Shown here: piece by piece, positions 1 to 6,699 of the stretch | How positions within the stretch are numbered: the stretch's first letter is position 1 | How the letters are laid out: each line of letters opens with the position of its first letter | NCBI GenBank assembly: GCA_945876665.1 | Contig: CAMCPC010000048.1 | Coordinates: 1 to 7,911, forward strand | Origin: an uncultured Oscillospiraceae bacterium | Lineage (GTDB): Bacteria; Bacillota; Clostridia; UBA1381 | Length of the DNA stretch: 7,911 bases | Reading direction: 5' to 3' | Position numbers and translations under genes: made by a program | The notes under the pieces: generated by a model | Database searches by the model: none | Told to the model about the DNA's origin: nothing | What the model saw: the letters and a program-made list of their open reading frames with translations, nothing else

Positions 1-3000
1 CTTACCTTTTCAATCTGTCCCATTGCGTCTGTGACATATACATCACCGCCGGTGGTTTCGTCAAGTACAGCATAAAGCGTTGTTGAGAATACCATGCTGT
101 GCATATCTATGTCTGACCTTGTTATTTCCGTACCTGCCTTAATTTCTTCGACTATATCATCGCCAAGCTGCGCAACAGGCTTATTAAATTCAAGCTTCTG
201 AACAGCGTGAATTGTTTTGCCCATTCCCGTTACTGTGCTTGTAAACGGCGATACCTCAATAGGTGTTGTTTCATTTTCGACAGTCATAACCTTAAAGACC
301 TGTAAATTACCTTTACGGTCATATATTCCGCATAGTATATCATACTTTGCGTCTGCAAGCTGTCTTTGGTACATTCTGTATACGGCATTGATGTCGCCGT
401 TTCTTACACCGCTCATCGATGCGATATCCTGCTTTGATATAATTTGGGAAGCAATAAGCTCCTCAAATTTTGCCTGTCCTGCGTCGGTGATTTCCGTGCT
501 TCCCTCAATCTCCGCAGAAAGAACATAGCTCTTTATATTCTTCAATAATGCGTATGTATATACGTCCGTATTTTCGTTGTATATATTATATCCTGTAACA
601 ATATCATCAATCAGATTGCACTCATATGACGTTGTTGTTTCATTTCCCCATACATCGCTTGTTTTGAATTCAATGCTGCACGCCTCTTTTACGATTATTT
701 CCGGAGAATTAGTATCACCATTTATGATTTCAACATAATCAGCCGGATCCACCAGATTTCCGTCTGTATTTCTGACAGTCTGTACAGAGGTTGTTACACC
801 GCCGTCATAGAAGCCTTCATCTGAAATATTCATCCGGAGCTTTACATAATCGTTTGTGTAATCCAATTCTTCACTCCAGCCCTTTTCGTCACTTCCGACT
901 GCTGCTTCATATAATGATACAACAGGCGCCGTTGTATCGGTTACCGTTGAAACCTTAAGTGTATCGCTTACATACGGATTCGCACCGCATCTCACTCTTA
1001 TAAGATAGCTTTCCACTCCGCCGGATGTATTTTCCGGAAGCGGTATGTAAACTTCATACACTGCATAGCTCTCACCGTCGTCATTCTGCTGTATAACAGC
1101 GGTATCGGTGGATTGTATGCCCTCCGATGAATATGCTGTCCATGTTGCACCGCCGTCTGACGAAATTGTATATTCTATTTCGCCCGATTCATGCAGCTTA
1201 GGATATGTTGTTCCCTCGTAACGCATTGCCAGATTGAAACGCGCGCTGTATTTGCCGCCAAAAATATTCTCTGCGCCGCTTTCTGCAAGCGCGTCTATCG
1301 CATCTGCGGTTACTGCAATTTCATCCTGTACCGAATTGCCCTCAGCATATACGTTTACACCGTCAGCAAACGGATCAGCGTTGTTCTGACCGATTATATT
1401 TATATCCTTTATTTCGGGAGCGTCTATAATAATGCTTTCATTTGTAAATACATTATATGTGCCTGTATGCCCATTTGCATCGGTAAGAGTTACATCCATT
1501 GTGTACTCGCCCGACGGCAGCTTGAGCGAATCAGGCATATCATCAAATGAAATATTCGCAGTCACCTTGCCGTTGTGTACATATCTGTCTGTCACGTCAA
1601 CCGTTTTATCAACCGTCTTACCCGCTATGCTTATTTCCATTTTCGTTATGTTATTCGGATGGCTTCCGTTCGGATCCGGCGCCGATATTTTTGCAAAAGC
1701 TACATTTCCCGATGAGTTTTCTGTCAACTCTTTTGCCATATCAGGCGGAAAATCATCACAATGGTATATCAGATAGAATTCCGGCGTAGGTATATTAAGG
1801 TTACATTCGCCCTCCGTTCTGATTCTTCTGTATTTAATGATACAGCCGTCAGACAGTTCATTTGCCGGAATAGATAATGTTTCATCCTCATTTTCGCTTG
1901 TATACTCTATAACATTATATCCACTTGTATTTTCCTCTGTATTTTCACCTGTTATGATTTTGTACACTAAGTAGTCATGTACATTGCCCGAAGAAGGTTC
2001 AAATCCGGTAAATTCAATATCTCTTGACGGCAGATATTCGCTGACCTTACCTTCATCAACAGGCTGACATGTTGCCTTTTCATTAGCTATATAAAAATGT
2101 GACGTACCGGTATTGGACTTGTTGCCCATATCGTCCTCGGCATAATACTCAATCGTTGCCGAAAGTGATACGTTTTTGTCAACCACTGTTGAATTTACAA
2201 GATAGCCATTACCTGAATCTACGTGTTTAAATTCATCTTTGCTGCCGAATCTGTAATAAACTTTTGCATTTTCGTCTACATCAAAATCATACTCCCACCA
2301 ATGTTGTATATCGTTGCTTTTTTCTACGTTTGAGTCTGATTCAATGGTTACTGTGGGAGCTTTTGTATCCGCCGCAAGATAAAATTTCTGCGTACCCTTA
2401 TTGTATATGAAATCCATAGCAGTTGTTTCTATATAGATGTCATAACTTTTAGAGTCTATGCCGTTAGGTATCTTAAACTCTGCATACATTCCCGACACAG
2501 GCTCGTTACCGGTGTATGCGCCCTGTGTAATAGTGGCCGCAGTTGTTATATTATCTAAATTATCTTTGGGTGCATACTTCAGAGATGCTTCCACGCTTCC
2601 GCTGACCTCTTCATCTGACTTGAAGTAAACAGTATATGAATTGGCTTTTGTTGCGCTATCGCTTGCAGCCGCATCAGAGCTCGTATATACATTCGCAGCA
2701 TTTCCCGATGCGTCTGTCAATGTAATCTCCGGCGCCTCTGCATCAACATATATCTTCGGAAGTATGCGTTCACCGTCAGCAACAATAGTTGTTACAGCGT
2801 CGATGTTCTTCATCTTGTCTTTGTTTGTCAGGATAATATTACCCTTGATTGAATTAAACAAATCCGCATTATCGGATATTGACCATTTTTCGTCGCTTTT
2901 TGACGCGTCTATATATATTTCATCACCGCTCTGCGCGTCCTCGGGCACTTTTATGCAAAAACGCAGACGGTCAAATTCTGTATCTGTCGGGATTGCAAAT

Positions 3001-4334
3001 TCTTCATTTCCTTCACTTTTCTCTGCTACACACGTTGTTGATTTATAAACGGAATCGAGATTCGCCTTGCAGGTCTGAGAACCGACTTTTACGTTAAAGG
3101 TTGAAGCAGTAGTACCTTCAAATCTCTTGAGAGACTGATTGAAATACACATCAAAATAGAGCAGGTCGCCCGCCTTTATTTTTCCCTGCAATGAATTTGT
3201 GCTTTCATAATTTCCGTCTTTAGCTATCTTGGCACTGACATATTCAATTTTGTTTATACGCGGTACAAGTCCGCTTACAACTGCAACTTCATCTTTTGAG
3301 CTTTTTGTTGTTTCACTCATCTGATTGCCGGCAAGGTCGGTAATCCGTGTGTTAACTATATTCAGACTTACACTCATATCACCCTTTGCAATCATCTGGT
3401 GAGCATCATCTTTTATAGTAGTTTCAAATATCACAGACGCAGTTTCGTCACTGTATGAAACAGGTTTAAAATTATCAACGCCGGAGGCTGTCATATTAAA
3501 TGCTTTTGTATAATCCTTTACACGGATAGGCTCGTTAAAGATGACCTCCACACGCATTTTATCACCGCATACAAAATCCTTATTCCCCTGATCATTATTC
3601 AAAACTTCGATACTCTTGACTTTAGGTAATGTCGTATCACGCAAAAATATTTCCGGATTTTGCAAACTTGCATAGTTTCTGTTCTTGCCAACACCGGTGC
3701 AGCCCGTAGTTCCGCCGATATACAGAATAAAATAATTATAATTGGATTTTAAACTCATCCAGTCTACCGATAAATTATGATATTTGCACTTTTCGACATC
3801 ATCATCCATTGTTGTCTCAGAGGTTCTCTCCGAGGAATCCGTCAGCACCTGACCAACCTTCATCCACGGAAGTCCGGCATTCCTACCGCCCTGTGTATCA
3901 CGATATCCTTCAAATCGTGCACCGATTTGCACGGTGTTGCTGTCGTTTATAATCGCTTCTAAAATCTCATCTTCCTTATCGTTCGGAGTCCATTTGATTT
4001 TATATTCCCATGCCGTTTCAACTTTCATATCATTAGATTTGTAATAATTGTTTTTTATGGGATAAAGCTTAGAGTTTCCATTGTTTGAAGTTGTGTACTT
4101 TGCGACAGCATGAGAGCTGGATATTTCTGTATTGAATTTTCCGCCAATGGAATTTGAAATATCGCTTGACCCGTTATGATTATAACTACTATCCATAAGG
4201 TGCAGTGCGCTTATAGTGTCAGAATCAAACAATGTTTCCTCCACCTCCTGCGCTGCATATGTAACATTCAGCATCGGCATTGCACCGATTATGAGCGTCA
4301 CCGCTGTCAGCGCTGATACAATTCTTTTTTTCAT
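1..4334 (-). CDS. Giant secreted protein with multiple Ig-like modules, 5' part only (runs off left edge)
   Basis: I read an uninterrupted frame of 1444 codons from ATG at 4334 to the window edge, with no stop, so the gene is partial. Residues 1-28 form a Sec signal peptide: MKKR start, hydrophobic core, and TYA-A or YAA-Q as likely cleavage site. The product should be exported. Residues 38-230 are a beta-rich, aromatic region I do not recognise; a lectin-like sandwich is possible. Ig-like modules then follow, several opening with a linker of the form D-T/A-x-A/L-P: D233, D531, D656, D971 (DAP) and D1133. Matching strand-end motifs are DLAGN at 333-337, DMGN at 735-738 and DVWGN at 1227-1231. 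Near 1329-1390 is a YDxxGNL stretch (Y1338) followed by a strand-rich segment. No enzyme active site or cell-wall anchor is visible; an anchor would lie beyond the edge. AAGGAGG (4343-4349) sits 8 nt before the ATG. Inference: surface adhesin, glycan-binding or scaffold protein. It is probably controlled by the adjacent LytTR regulator. Confidence 0.9.
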   Translation of the reverse strand, partial: MKKRIVSALTAVTLIIGAMPMLNVTYAAQEVEETLFDSDTISALHLMDSSYNHNGSSDISNSIGGKFNTEISSSHAVAKYTTSNNGNSKLYPIKNNYYKSNDMKVETAWEYKIKWTPNDKEDEILEAIINDSNTVQIGARFEGYRDTQGGRNAGLPWMKVGQVLTDSSERTSETTMDDDVEKCKYHNLSVDWMSLKSNYNYFILYIGGTTGCTGVGKNRNYASLQNPEIFLRDTTLPKVKSIEVLNNDQGNKDFVCGDKMRVEVIFNEPIRVKDYTKAFNMTASGVDNFKPVSYSDETASVIFETTIKDDAHQMIAKGDMSVSLNIVNTRITDLAGNQMSETTKSSKDEVAVVSGLVPRINKIEYVSAKIAKDGNYESTNSLQGKIKAGDLLYFDVYFNQSLKRFEGTTASTFNVKVGSQTCKANLDSVYKSTTCVAEKSEGNEEFAIPTDTEFDRLRFCIKVPEDAQSGDEIYIDASKSDEKWSISDNADLFNSIKGNIILTNKDKMKNIDAVTTIVADGERILPKIYVDAEAPEITLTDASGNAANVYTSSDAAASDSATKANSYTVYFKSDEEVSGSVEASLKYAPKDNLDNITTAATITQGAYTGNEPVSGMYAEFKIPNGIDSKSYDIYIETTAMDFIYNKGTQKFYLAADTKAPTVTIESDSNVEKSNDIQHWWEYDFDVDENAKVYYRFGSKDEFKHVDSGNGYLVNSTVVDKNVSLSATIEYYAEDDMGNKSNTGTSHFYIANEKATCQPVDEGKVSEYLPSRDIEFTGFEPSSGNVHDYLVYKIITGENTEENTSGYNVIEYTSENEDETLSIPANELSDGCIIKYRRIRTEGECNLNIPTPEFYLIYHCDDFPPDMAKELTENSSGNVAFAKISAPDPNGSHPNNITKMEISIAGKTVDKTVDVTDRYVHNGKVTANISFDDMPDSLKLPSGEYTMDVTLTDANGHTGTYNVFTNESIIIDAPEIKDINIIGQNNADPFADGVNVYAEGNSVQDEIAVTADAIDALAESGAENIFGGKYSARFNLAMRYEGTTYPKLHESGEIEYTISSDGGATWTAYSSEGIQSTDTAVIQQNDDGESYAVYEVYIPLPENTSGGVESYLIRVRCGANPYVSDTLKVSTVTDTTAPVVSLYEAAVGSDEKGWSEELDYTNDYVKLRMNISDEGFYDGGVTTSVQTVRNTDGNLVDPADYVEIINGDTNSPEIIVKEACSIEFKTSDVWGNETTTSYECNLIDDIVTGYNIYNENTDVYTYALLKNIKSYVLSAEIEGSTEITDAGQAKFEELIASQIISKQDIASMSGVRNGDINAVYRMYQRQLADAKYDILCGIYDRKGNLQVFKVMTVENETTPIEVSPFTSTVTGMGKTIHAVQKLEFNKPVAQLGDDIVEEIKAGTEITRSDIDMHSMVFSTTLYAVLDETTGGDVYVTDAMGQIEKV

Positions 4335-4342
4335 TTAACATT

Positions 4343-4349
4343 CCTCCTT
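4343..4349 (-). promoter_or_regulatory. Ribosome binding site of the giant secreted protein gene
   Basis: AAGGAGG on the minus strand, ending 8 nt before the ATG at 4334. It is a near-perfect Shine-Dalgarno sequence. It fixes this ATG as the start and supports the signal peptide that follows. Confidence 0.9.
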
Positions 4350-4443
4350 GTGAAAGTATTATATATAACCGTACTTTCCACATTACAATATATGGAAAAT
4401 CCGGATTACCGTAAAATTTAATATTTTCCTTTTCATAATATAC

Positions 4444-4472
4444 ATTATAAGCTATGTGTGAAATTTTGTCAA
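4444..4472 (-). promoter_or_regulatory. Perfect sigma-A-type promoter for the giant gene
   Basis: The minus strand shows -35 TTGACA (4467-4472), a 17-bp spacer, and -10 TATAAT (4444-4449), matching the consensus at all twelve positions. Transcription should start near 4437, giving a leader of about 100 nt. A consensus promoter is strong on its own, so the upstream repeats could serve repression, DNA looping or modulation as well as activation. Confidence 0.9.
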
Positions 4473-4501
4473 TAAAAAGGTGATAAAAATTCCTAAAGCG
4501 G

Positions 4502-4535
4502 GACGAAACGACATAAACCCGTGACGAAACGACAT
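4502..4535 (-). promoter_or_regulatory. Pair of 13-bp direct repeats with 21-bp period, candidate LytTR binding site
   Basis: ATGTCGTTTCGTC occurs twice on the minus strand, identically, at 4523-4535 and 4502-4514. The repeats start exactly 21 bp apart, two turns of B-DNA, so both face the same side of the helix. LytTR-family proteins characteristically bind two direct repeats of about 9 bp separated by about 12 bp, which is the same 21-bp period. The CGTTTCGTC part also resembles the CCGTTCGTC core bound by the LytTR protein AlgR (7 of 9 positions). The pair lies 29 bp upstream of the -35 box of the giant gene and directly downstream of a LytTR gene. That this regulator binds here is inference. 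Confidence 0.7.
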
Positions 4536-4547
4536 TTAGTTTACATA

Positions 4548-4560
4548 ATGTCGTTGACAT
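4548..4560 (+). repeat. Inverted partial third copy of the repeat, palindromic
   Basis: ATGTCGTTGACAT reads on the plus strand. Its first eight bases match the start of the 13-bp minus-strand repeats, but in opposite orientation. It is also a near palindrome, ATGTC / GACAT around a 3-bp centre. It may be an auxiliary binding site or a decayed copy. Confidence 0.45.
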
Positions 4561-4640
4561 AACAGAAAAATAGCCGCATACGTCGTCATTTTCCATGTTC
4601 ATAACATATGGAACAGACGCCGATATGCGGCATTTTTTAT
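4561..4640 (-). terminator. Large bidirectional terminator-like hairpin after lytTR gene
   Basis: GCCGCATA (4573-4580) pairs perfectly with TATGCGGC (4624-4631). The 43-nt interior continues the fold: CGTC/GACG plus a CG pair, then TTCCAT/ATGGAA with a further GTT/AAC. On the minus strand the stem is followed by TATTTTTCTGTT; on the plus strand it is followed by ATTTTTTATT, so either direction could terminate. It begins 13 nt past the lytTR stop and separates lytTR transcription from the giant gene. It is longer than a typical intrinsic terminator. Confidence 0.7.
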
Positions 4641-4653
4641 TCATTTGTAAATC

Positions 4654-5454
4654 TTAGCTGTTGTTATGCAGCGAATTTTGAAAATAGTACATCAGCGCAT
4701 TTCCGGCTTCAGTGCTGTTTCTGGTAAACCTTATATCCGATAAATCAAACAATATGCACCCGCAATGACCTCTGAATGTTGGAAAACATATCACTTTCAA
4801 ATATTTGTCTATTTCGGGGCTGTAGTCGATCATCTCCAGCTTTTCACCGAAAAGCGCCGCGCGCTCATAGCTCCTCAACCACTTAGAATCCATATTCTTG
4901 AACAAGCTGCCAAAAGTGTTTCCGATAAGCTGCTCTATCGGTACCATTTCAAGCTCTGACAGTGCAGAATTGCCGTATCTGAATATCCAGTCCACTGCGT
5001 GTCTTTCCTCATCGAATATCATCTCAATATCAGCGAACGCAAACGGTATACGCTCAAAGCTGCTGTAATACTCACGGTATTCCTCCGGTGTTGACGGGGT
5101 ATCCTCCTTAGTAAAGCTATCGATAATTTTACGTTGCTGTGAATACATCTGCTTAATGATGTCTTTTTTCTTTCGTGCCGTGTATGGCAGAGTCTCACCG
5201 TTGATAAGATTTATTTTTTTTGTAACGTCGTGTATCGCCATTACAGACACCATACACCCGCGGCGTACATTTATAAAATTTTCGCCCAGCTCAGGCTCAA
5301 GCTCCACATAGGTTTTTCTCGTTTTATATACCTCGCCTCCGGCAACATGTATCTCAGCAGTATTTCTATCCATGAGGACATAAAGAATTGTGCCAACGTC
5401 AATCGTAACACTTTTCCATCTTGACATAAATGTTATATTTTTTTCTTCCTCCAA
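4654..5454 (-). CDS. LytTR DNA-binding regulator with C-terminal PAS-like domain
   Basis: This 266-residue protein starts at TTG (5454). Residues about 6-105 form a LytTR domain: an opening strand (ITFMSRWKSVTIDVGTILYV), the F-I-N-V-R-R-G segment near 60-66, the IHDV turn near 75, and NGETLPYTARKK near 85-97, typical of the family's C-terminal DNA-contacting part. The Asn that often follows the R-x-x-x-V segment is replaced by Ser. After a hydrophilic linker, residues about 137-242 look like a PAS sensor domain: FRYGNSALSELE, EQLIGNTFGSLF, then W-x-x-x-Y-E-R-A-A-x-x-G-E, and a final strand CGCILFDLSDI. There is no receiver domain with a phosphorylatable Asp and no membrane segment, so it should be a cytoplasmic one-component regulator sensing a small ligand or redox cue. 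LytTR at the N terminus is the reverse of the usual order. Its likely target is the promoter of the giant gene downstream. Confidence 0.85.
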   Translation of the reverse strand: MEEEKNITFMSRWKSVTIDVGTILYVLMDRNTAEIHVAGGEVYKTRKTYVELEPELGENFINVRRGCMVSVMAIHDVTKKINLINGETLPYTARKKKDIIKQMYSQQRKIIDSFTKEDTPSTPEEYREYYSSFERIPFAFADIEMIFDEERHAVDWIFRYGNSALSELEMVPIEQLIGNTFGSLFKNMDSKWLRSYERAALFGEKLEMIDYSPEIDKYLKVICFPTFRGHCGCILFDLSDIRFTRNSTEAGNALMYYFQNSLHNNS

Positions 5455-5460
5455 ATAAAA

Positions 5461-5467
5461 CACCTCT
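5461..5467 (-). promoter_or_regulatory. Ribosome binding site that sets the lytTR start
   Basis: AGAGGTG on the minus strand lies 6 nt before the TTG at 5454. The longer frame would start at GTG 5463, but that GTG is the last three bases of this Shine-Dalgarno sequence. The TTG is therefore preferred. The ATG further down (residue 13 of the longest frame) has GGAGG about 18 nt away, which is too far. Confidence 0.7.
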
Positions 5468-5504
5468 TTTTAGACAATGTATGATCAAATATACCTTAAA
5501 TTAT

Positions 5505-5533
5505 ATTGTATCATAAACGCTCGCTAAAATCAA
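5505..5533 (-). promoter_or_regulatory. Promoter of the lytTR gene
   Basis: The minus strand shows -35 TTGATT (5528-5533), a 17-bp spacer, and -10 TACAAT (5505-5510), matching consensus at 4 of 6 and 5 of 6 positions. The predicted transcription start is near 5498, giving a leader of about 44 nt. The regulator therefore need not be read from the aldo/keto reductase gene upstream. The 13-bp repeats of the giant gene promoter are not seen here, so autoregulation is not apparent. Confidence 0.75.
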
Positions 5534-5581
5534 GTTTTATGCACAAGTGGCTGTACTATACCTTTTTTATCACGACGCACA

Positions 5582-5617
5582 ATTCGCGCACAGCGAATAG
5601 CCGCTGCTTTTCTTTTT
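5582..5617 (+). terminator. Two overlapping small hairpins with plus-strand T tract
   Basis: Two mutually exclusive stems occur: ATTCGC (5582-5587) with GCGAAT (5593-5598), and CAGCG (5591-5595) with CGCTG (5602-5606). The second is followed on the plus strand by CTTTTCTTTTT (5607-5617), a terminator pattern for plus-strand transcription. In the direction of the aldo/keto reductase gene, which ends at 5640, no U tract follows the stems. It would therefore act as an intrinsic terminator only for antisense transcripts, or as a simple 3' hairpin of the reductase mRNA. Confidence 0.35.
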
Positions 5618-5639
5618 CCATTTTGGTTTGACATAAATA

Positions 5640-6629
5640 TCATTCCGCCAAAACATCGTCTATCGCCGCAAGTTCGTCCGGAGTAAAATCAAGTTTTTTA
5701 AGTGTGCCTACATTTTCGACAATCTGTGATGCTTTTGATGCGCCCAAAAGCACACTTGTCAGCTTGCCTCCTCTCAAATTCCATGCGCAGGCCATCTGAG
5801 CAAGCGACTGACCTCTGTTCTCAGCAATCGCATTAAGCTTTATGATTTTTTCAATTTTGTCGGATGTAATACCCTCTTTTGTCAGGAACGGTGAGCTTTT
5901 TGCTGCTCTTGAATCGGCAGGAATACCATGAATGTACTTGTTTGTAAGCATACCCTGTGCAAGAGGACAGAATGAGATTGAACCTATACCTTCTTCCGCA
6001 AGCACATCCTGCAAGCCATCTTCTATCCAACGTTCAAACATATTGTATCTCGGCTGATGAATCAAAAGCGGTGTGCCAAGCGACTTCATTATTTCAGACA
6101 TTTTCTTTGTCTGTTCAGCACTGTAGTTAGATACTCCGACATACAGCGCCTTACCGCTTCTTACGATCTGGTCAAGCGCAGCTGCCGTTTCCTCCATAGG
6201 AGTTTCCGGATCGGGACGATGGTGATAAAAAATGTCCACATATTCAAGTCCCATGCGCTTCAAGCTCTGGTCAAGGCTTGCAATAAGGTACTTTCTTGAA
6301 CCGTGGTCGCCGTAAGGACCTTCCCACATGCCGTAGCCTGCCTTTGTCGATATGATAAGCTCATCACGGTACGGAGCAAGCTCATTTTTCATAATCTTGC
6401 CGAAGTTCTCCTCTGCGCTGCCGGGATACGGACCGTAATTGTTGGCAAGATCGAAATGCGTTATACCAAGGTCAAACGCTGTAGTCAGCATATCAACCAT
6501 GTTATCGTAATTGTCACCGCTGCCGAAGTTGTGCCATAGTCCCAACGAAAATGCTGAAAGCAAAAGTCCGCTTCTTCCGCACCTGTTGTACTTCATGTTT
6601 TCGTATCTGTTTTCGTCTGCAATATACAT
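5640..6629 (-). CDS. Aldo/keto reductase, YghZ / L-glyceraldehyde-3-phosphate reductase type
   Basis: A 329-residue TIM-barrel oxidoreductase, expected to reduce small aldehydes with NADPH in the cytoplasm. The family tetrad is present: D60 and Y65 in HFDLANNYG, K96 in ISTKAGYG, and H137 in VDIFYHHRPD. The segments SLGLWHNFG (28-36), GPYPGSAEENFG (66-77), YGDHGSRKYLIASLDQSLKR (106-125), IHQPRYNMFERW (190-201) and CPLAQGMLTNKY (221-232) are hallmarks of the YghZ/Gpr branch, whose studied members reduce L-glyceraldehyde 3-phosphate and methylglyoxal. C-terminal LLGASKASQIVEN matches the cofactor-binding end. Length is normal and I see no damage. ATG 6629 is chosen because AGGAGG lies 8 nt before it; the internal ATG at residue 12 lacks such a site. 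The stop lies 176 nt before the next promoter region. The lacI gene ends 70 bp upstream with no terminator, so they are probably cotranscribed. The true substrate cannot be read from sequence. Confidence 0.93.
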   Translation of the reverse strand: MYIADENRYENMKYNRCGRSGLLLSAFSLGLWHNFGSGDNYDNMVDMLTTAFDLGITHFDLANNYGPYPGSAEENFGKIMKNELAPYRDELIISTKAGYGMWEGPYGDHGSRKYLIASLDQSLKRMGLEYVDIFYHHRPDPETPMEETAAALDQIVRSGKALYVGVSNYSAEQTKKMSEIMKSLGTPLLIHQPRYNMFERWIEDGLQDVLAEEGIGSISFCPLAQGMLTNKYIHGIPADSRAAKSSPFLTKEGITSDKIEKIIKLNAIAENRGQSLAQMACAWNLRGGKLTSVLLGASKASQIVENVGTLKKLDFTPDELAAIDDVLAE

Positions 6630-6637
6630 TTTGTTTT

Positions 6638-6643
6638 CCTCCT
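6638..6643 (-). promoter_or_regulatory. Ribosome binding site of the aldo/keto reductase gene
   Basis: AGGAGG on the minus strand, 8 nt before ATG 6629. The rest of the 70-bp gap to the lacI stop is AT-rich. I see no clear -35/-10 pair, no LacI operator and no hairpin in it, which favours translation from a shared lacI transcript. Confidence 0.85.
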
Positions 6644-6699
6644 CATATATTTATTTATATAGTTTTTCTTTTTCATTTATATCGCTCATTTGTGTGACT

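Larger units (their letters stand above)
4335..4653. other. 319-bp intergenic control region between lytTR gene and giant gene
   Basis: Read on the minus strand it holds, in order: a large hairpin with flanking T/A tracts (4561-4640), an inverted partial repeat (4548-4560), two identical 13-bp direct repeats (4523-4535 and 4502-4514), a consensus promoter (4472-4444), and a 5' untranslated leader of about 100 nt ending in the ribosome binding site. The leader has only a weak possible stem (TTTCCA 4375-4380 with TGGAAA 4393-4398, 12-nt loop) and no riboswitch I recognise. A 139-codon frame that crosses the region is not a gene, because it overlaps the terminator, the promoter and the signal-peptide start. 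Confidence 0.8.

Noticed and set aside
217..3962. Several plus-strand frames of 60-135 codons (for example 217-528, 1191-1550, 1432-1776, 2641-3048)
   Set aside because: They lie wholly inside the continuous minus-strand frame of the giant secreted protein, whose signal peptide, Ig-like motifs and ribosome site are convincing. They look like antisense shadows.
4383..4436. 17-codon leader peptide frame (MKRKILNFTV...) in the leader of the giant gene
   Set aside because: Its ATG lies about 1 nt from the predicted transcription start, so it has no ribosome site, and nothing suggests attenuation.
4335..4437. Possible riboswitch in the leader of the giant gene
   Set aside because: Only a weak 6-bp stem and an 8-bp palindrome are visible, and no conserved riboswitch core is recognised.
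4225..4644. 139-codon minus-strand frame across the intergenic region and the start of the giant gene
   Set aside because: It overlaps the terminator hairpin, the direct repeats, the consensus promoter and, in another frame, the signal peptide. It has no ribosome site and reads as low-quality coding.
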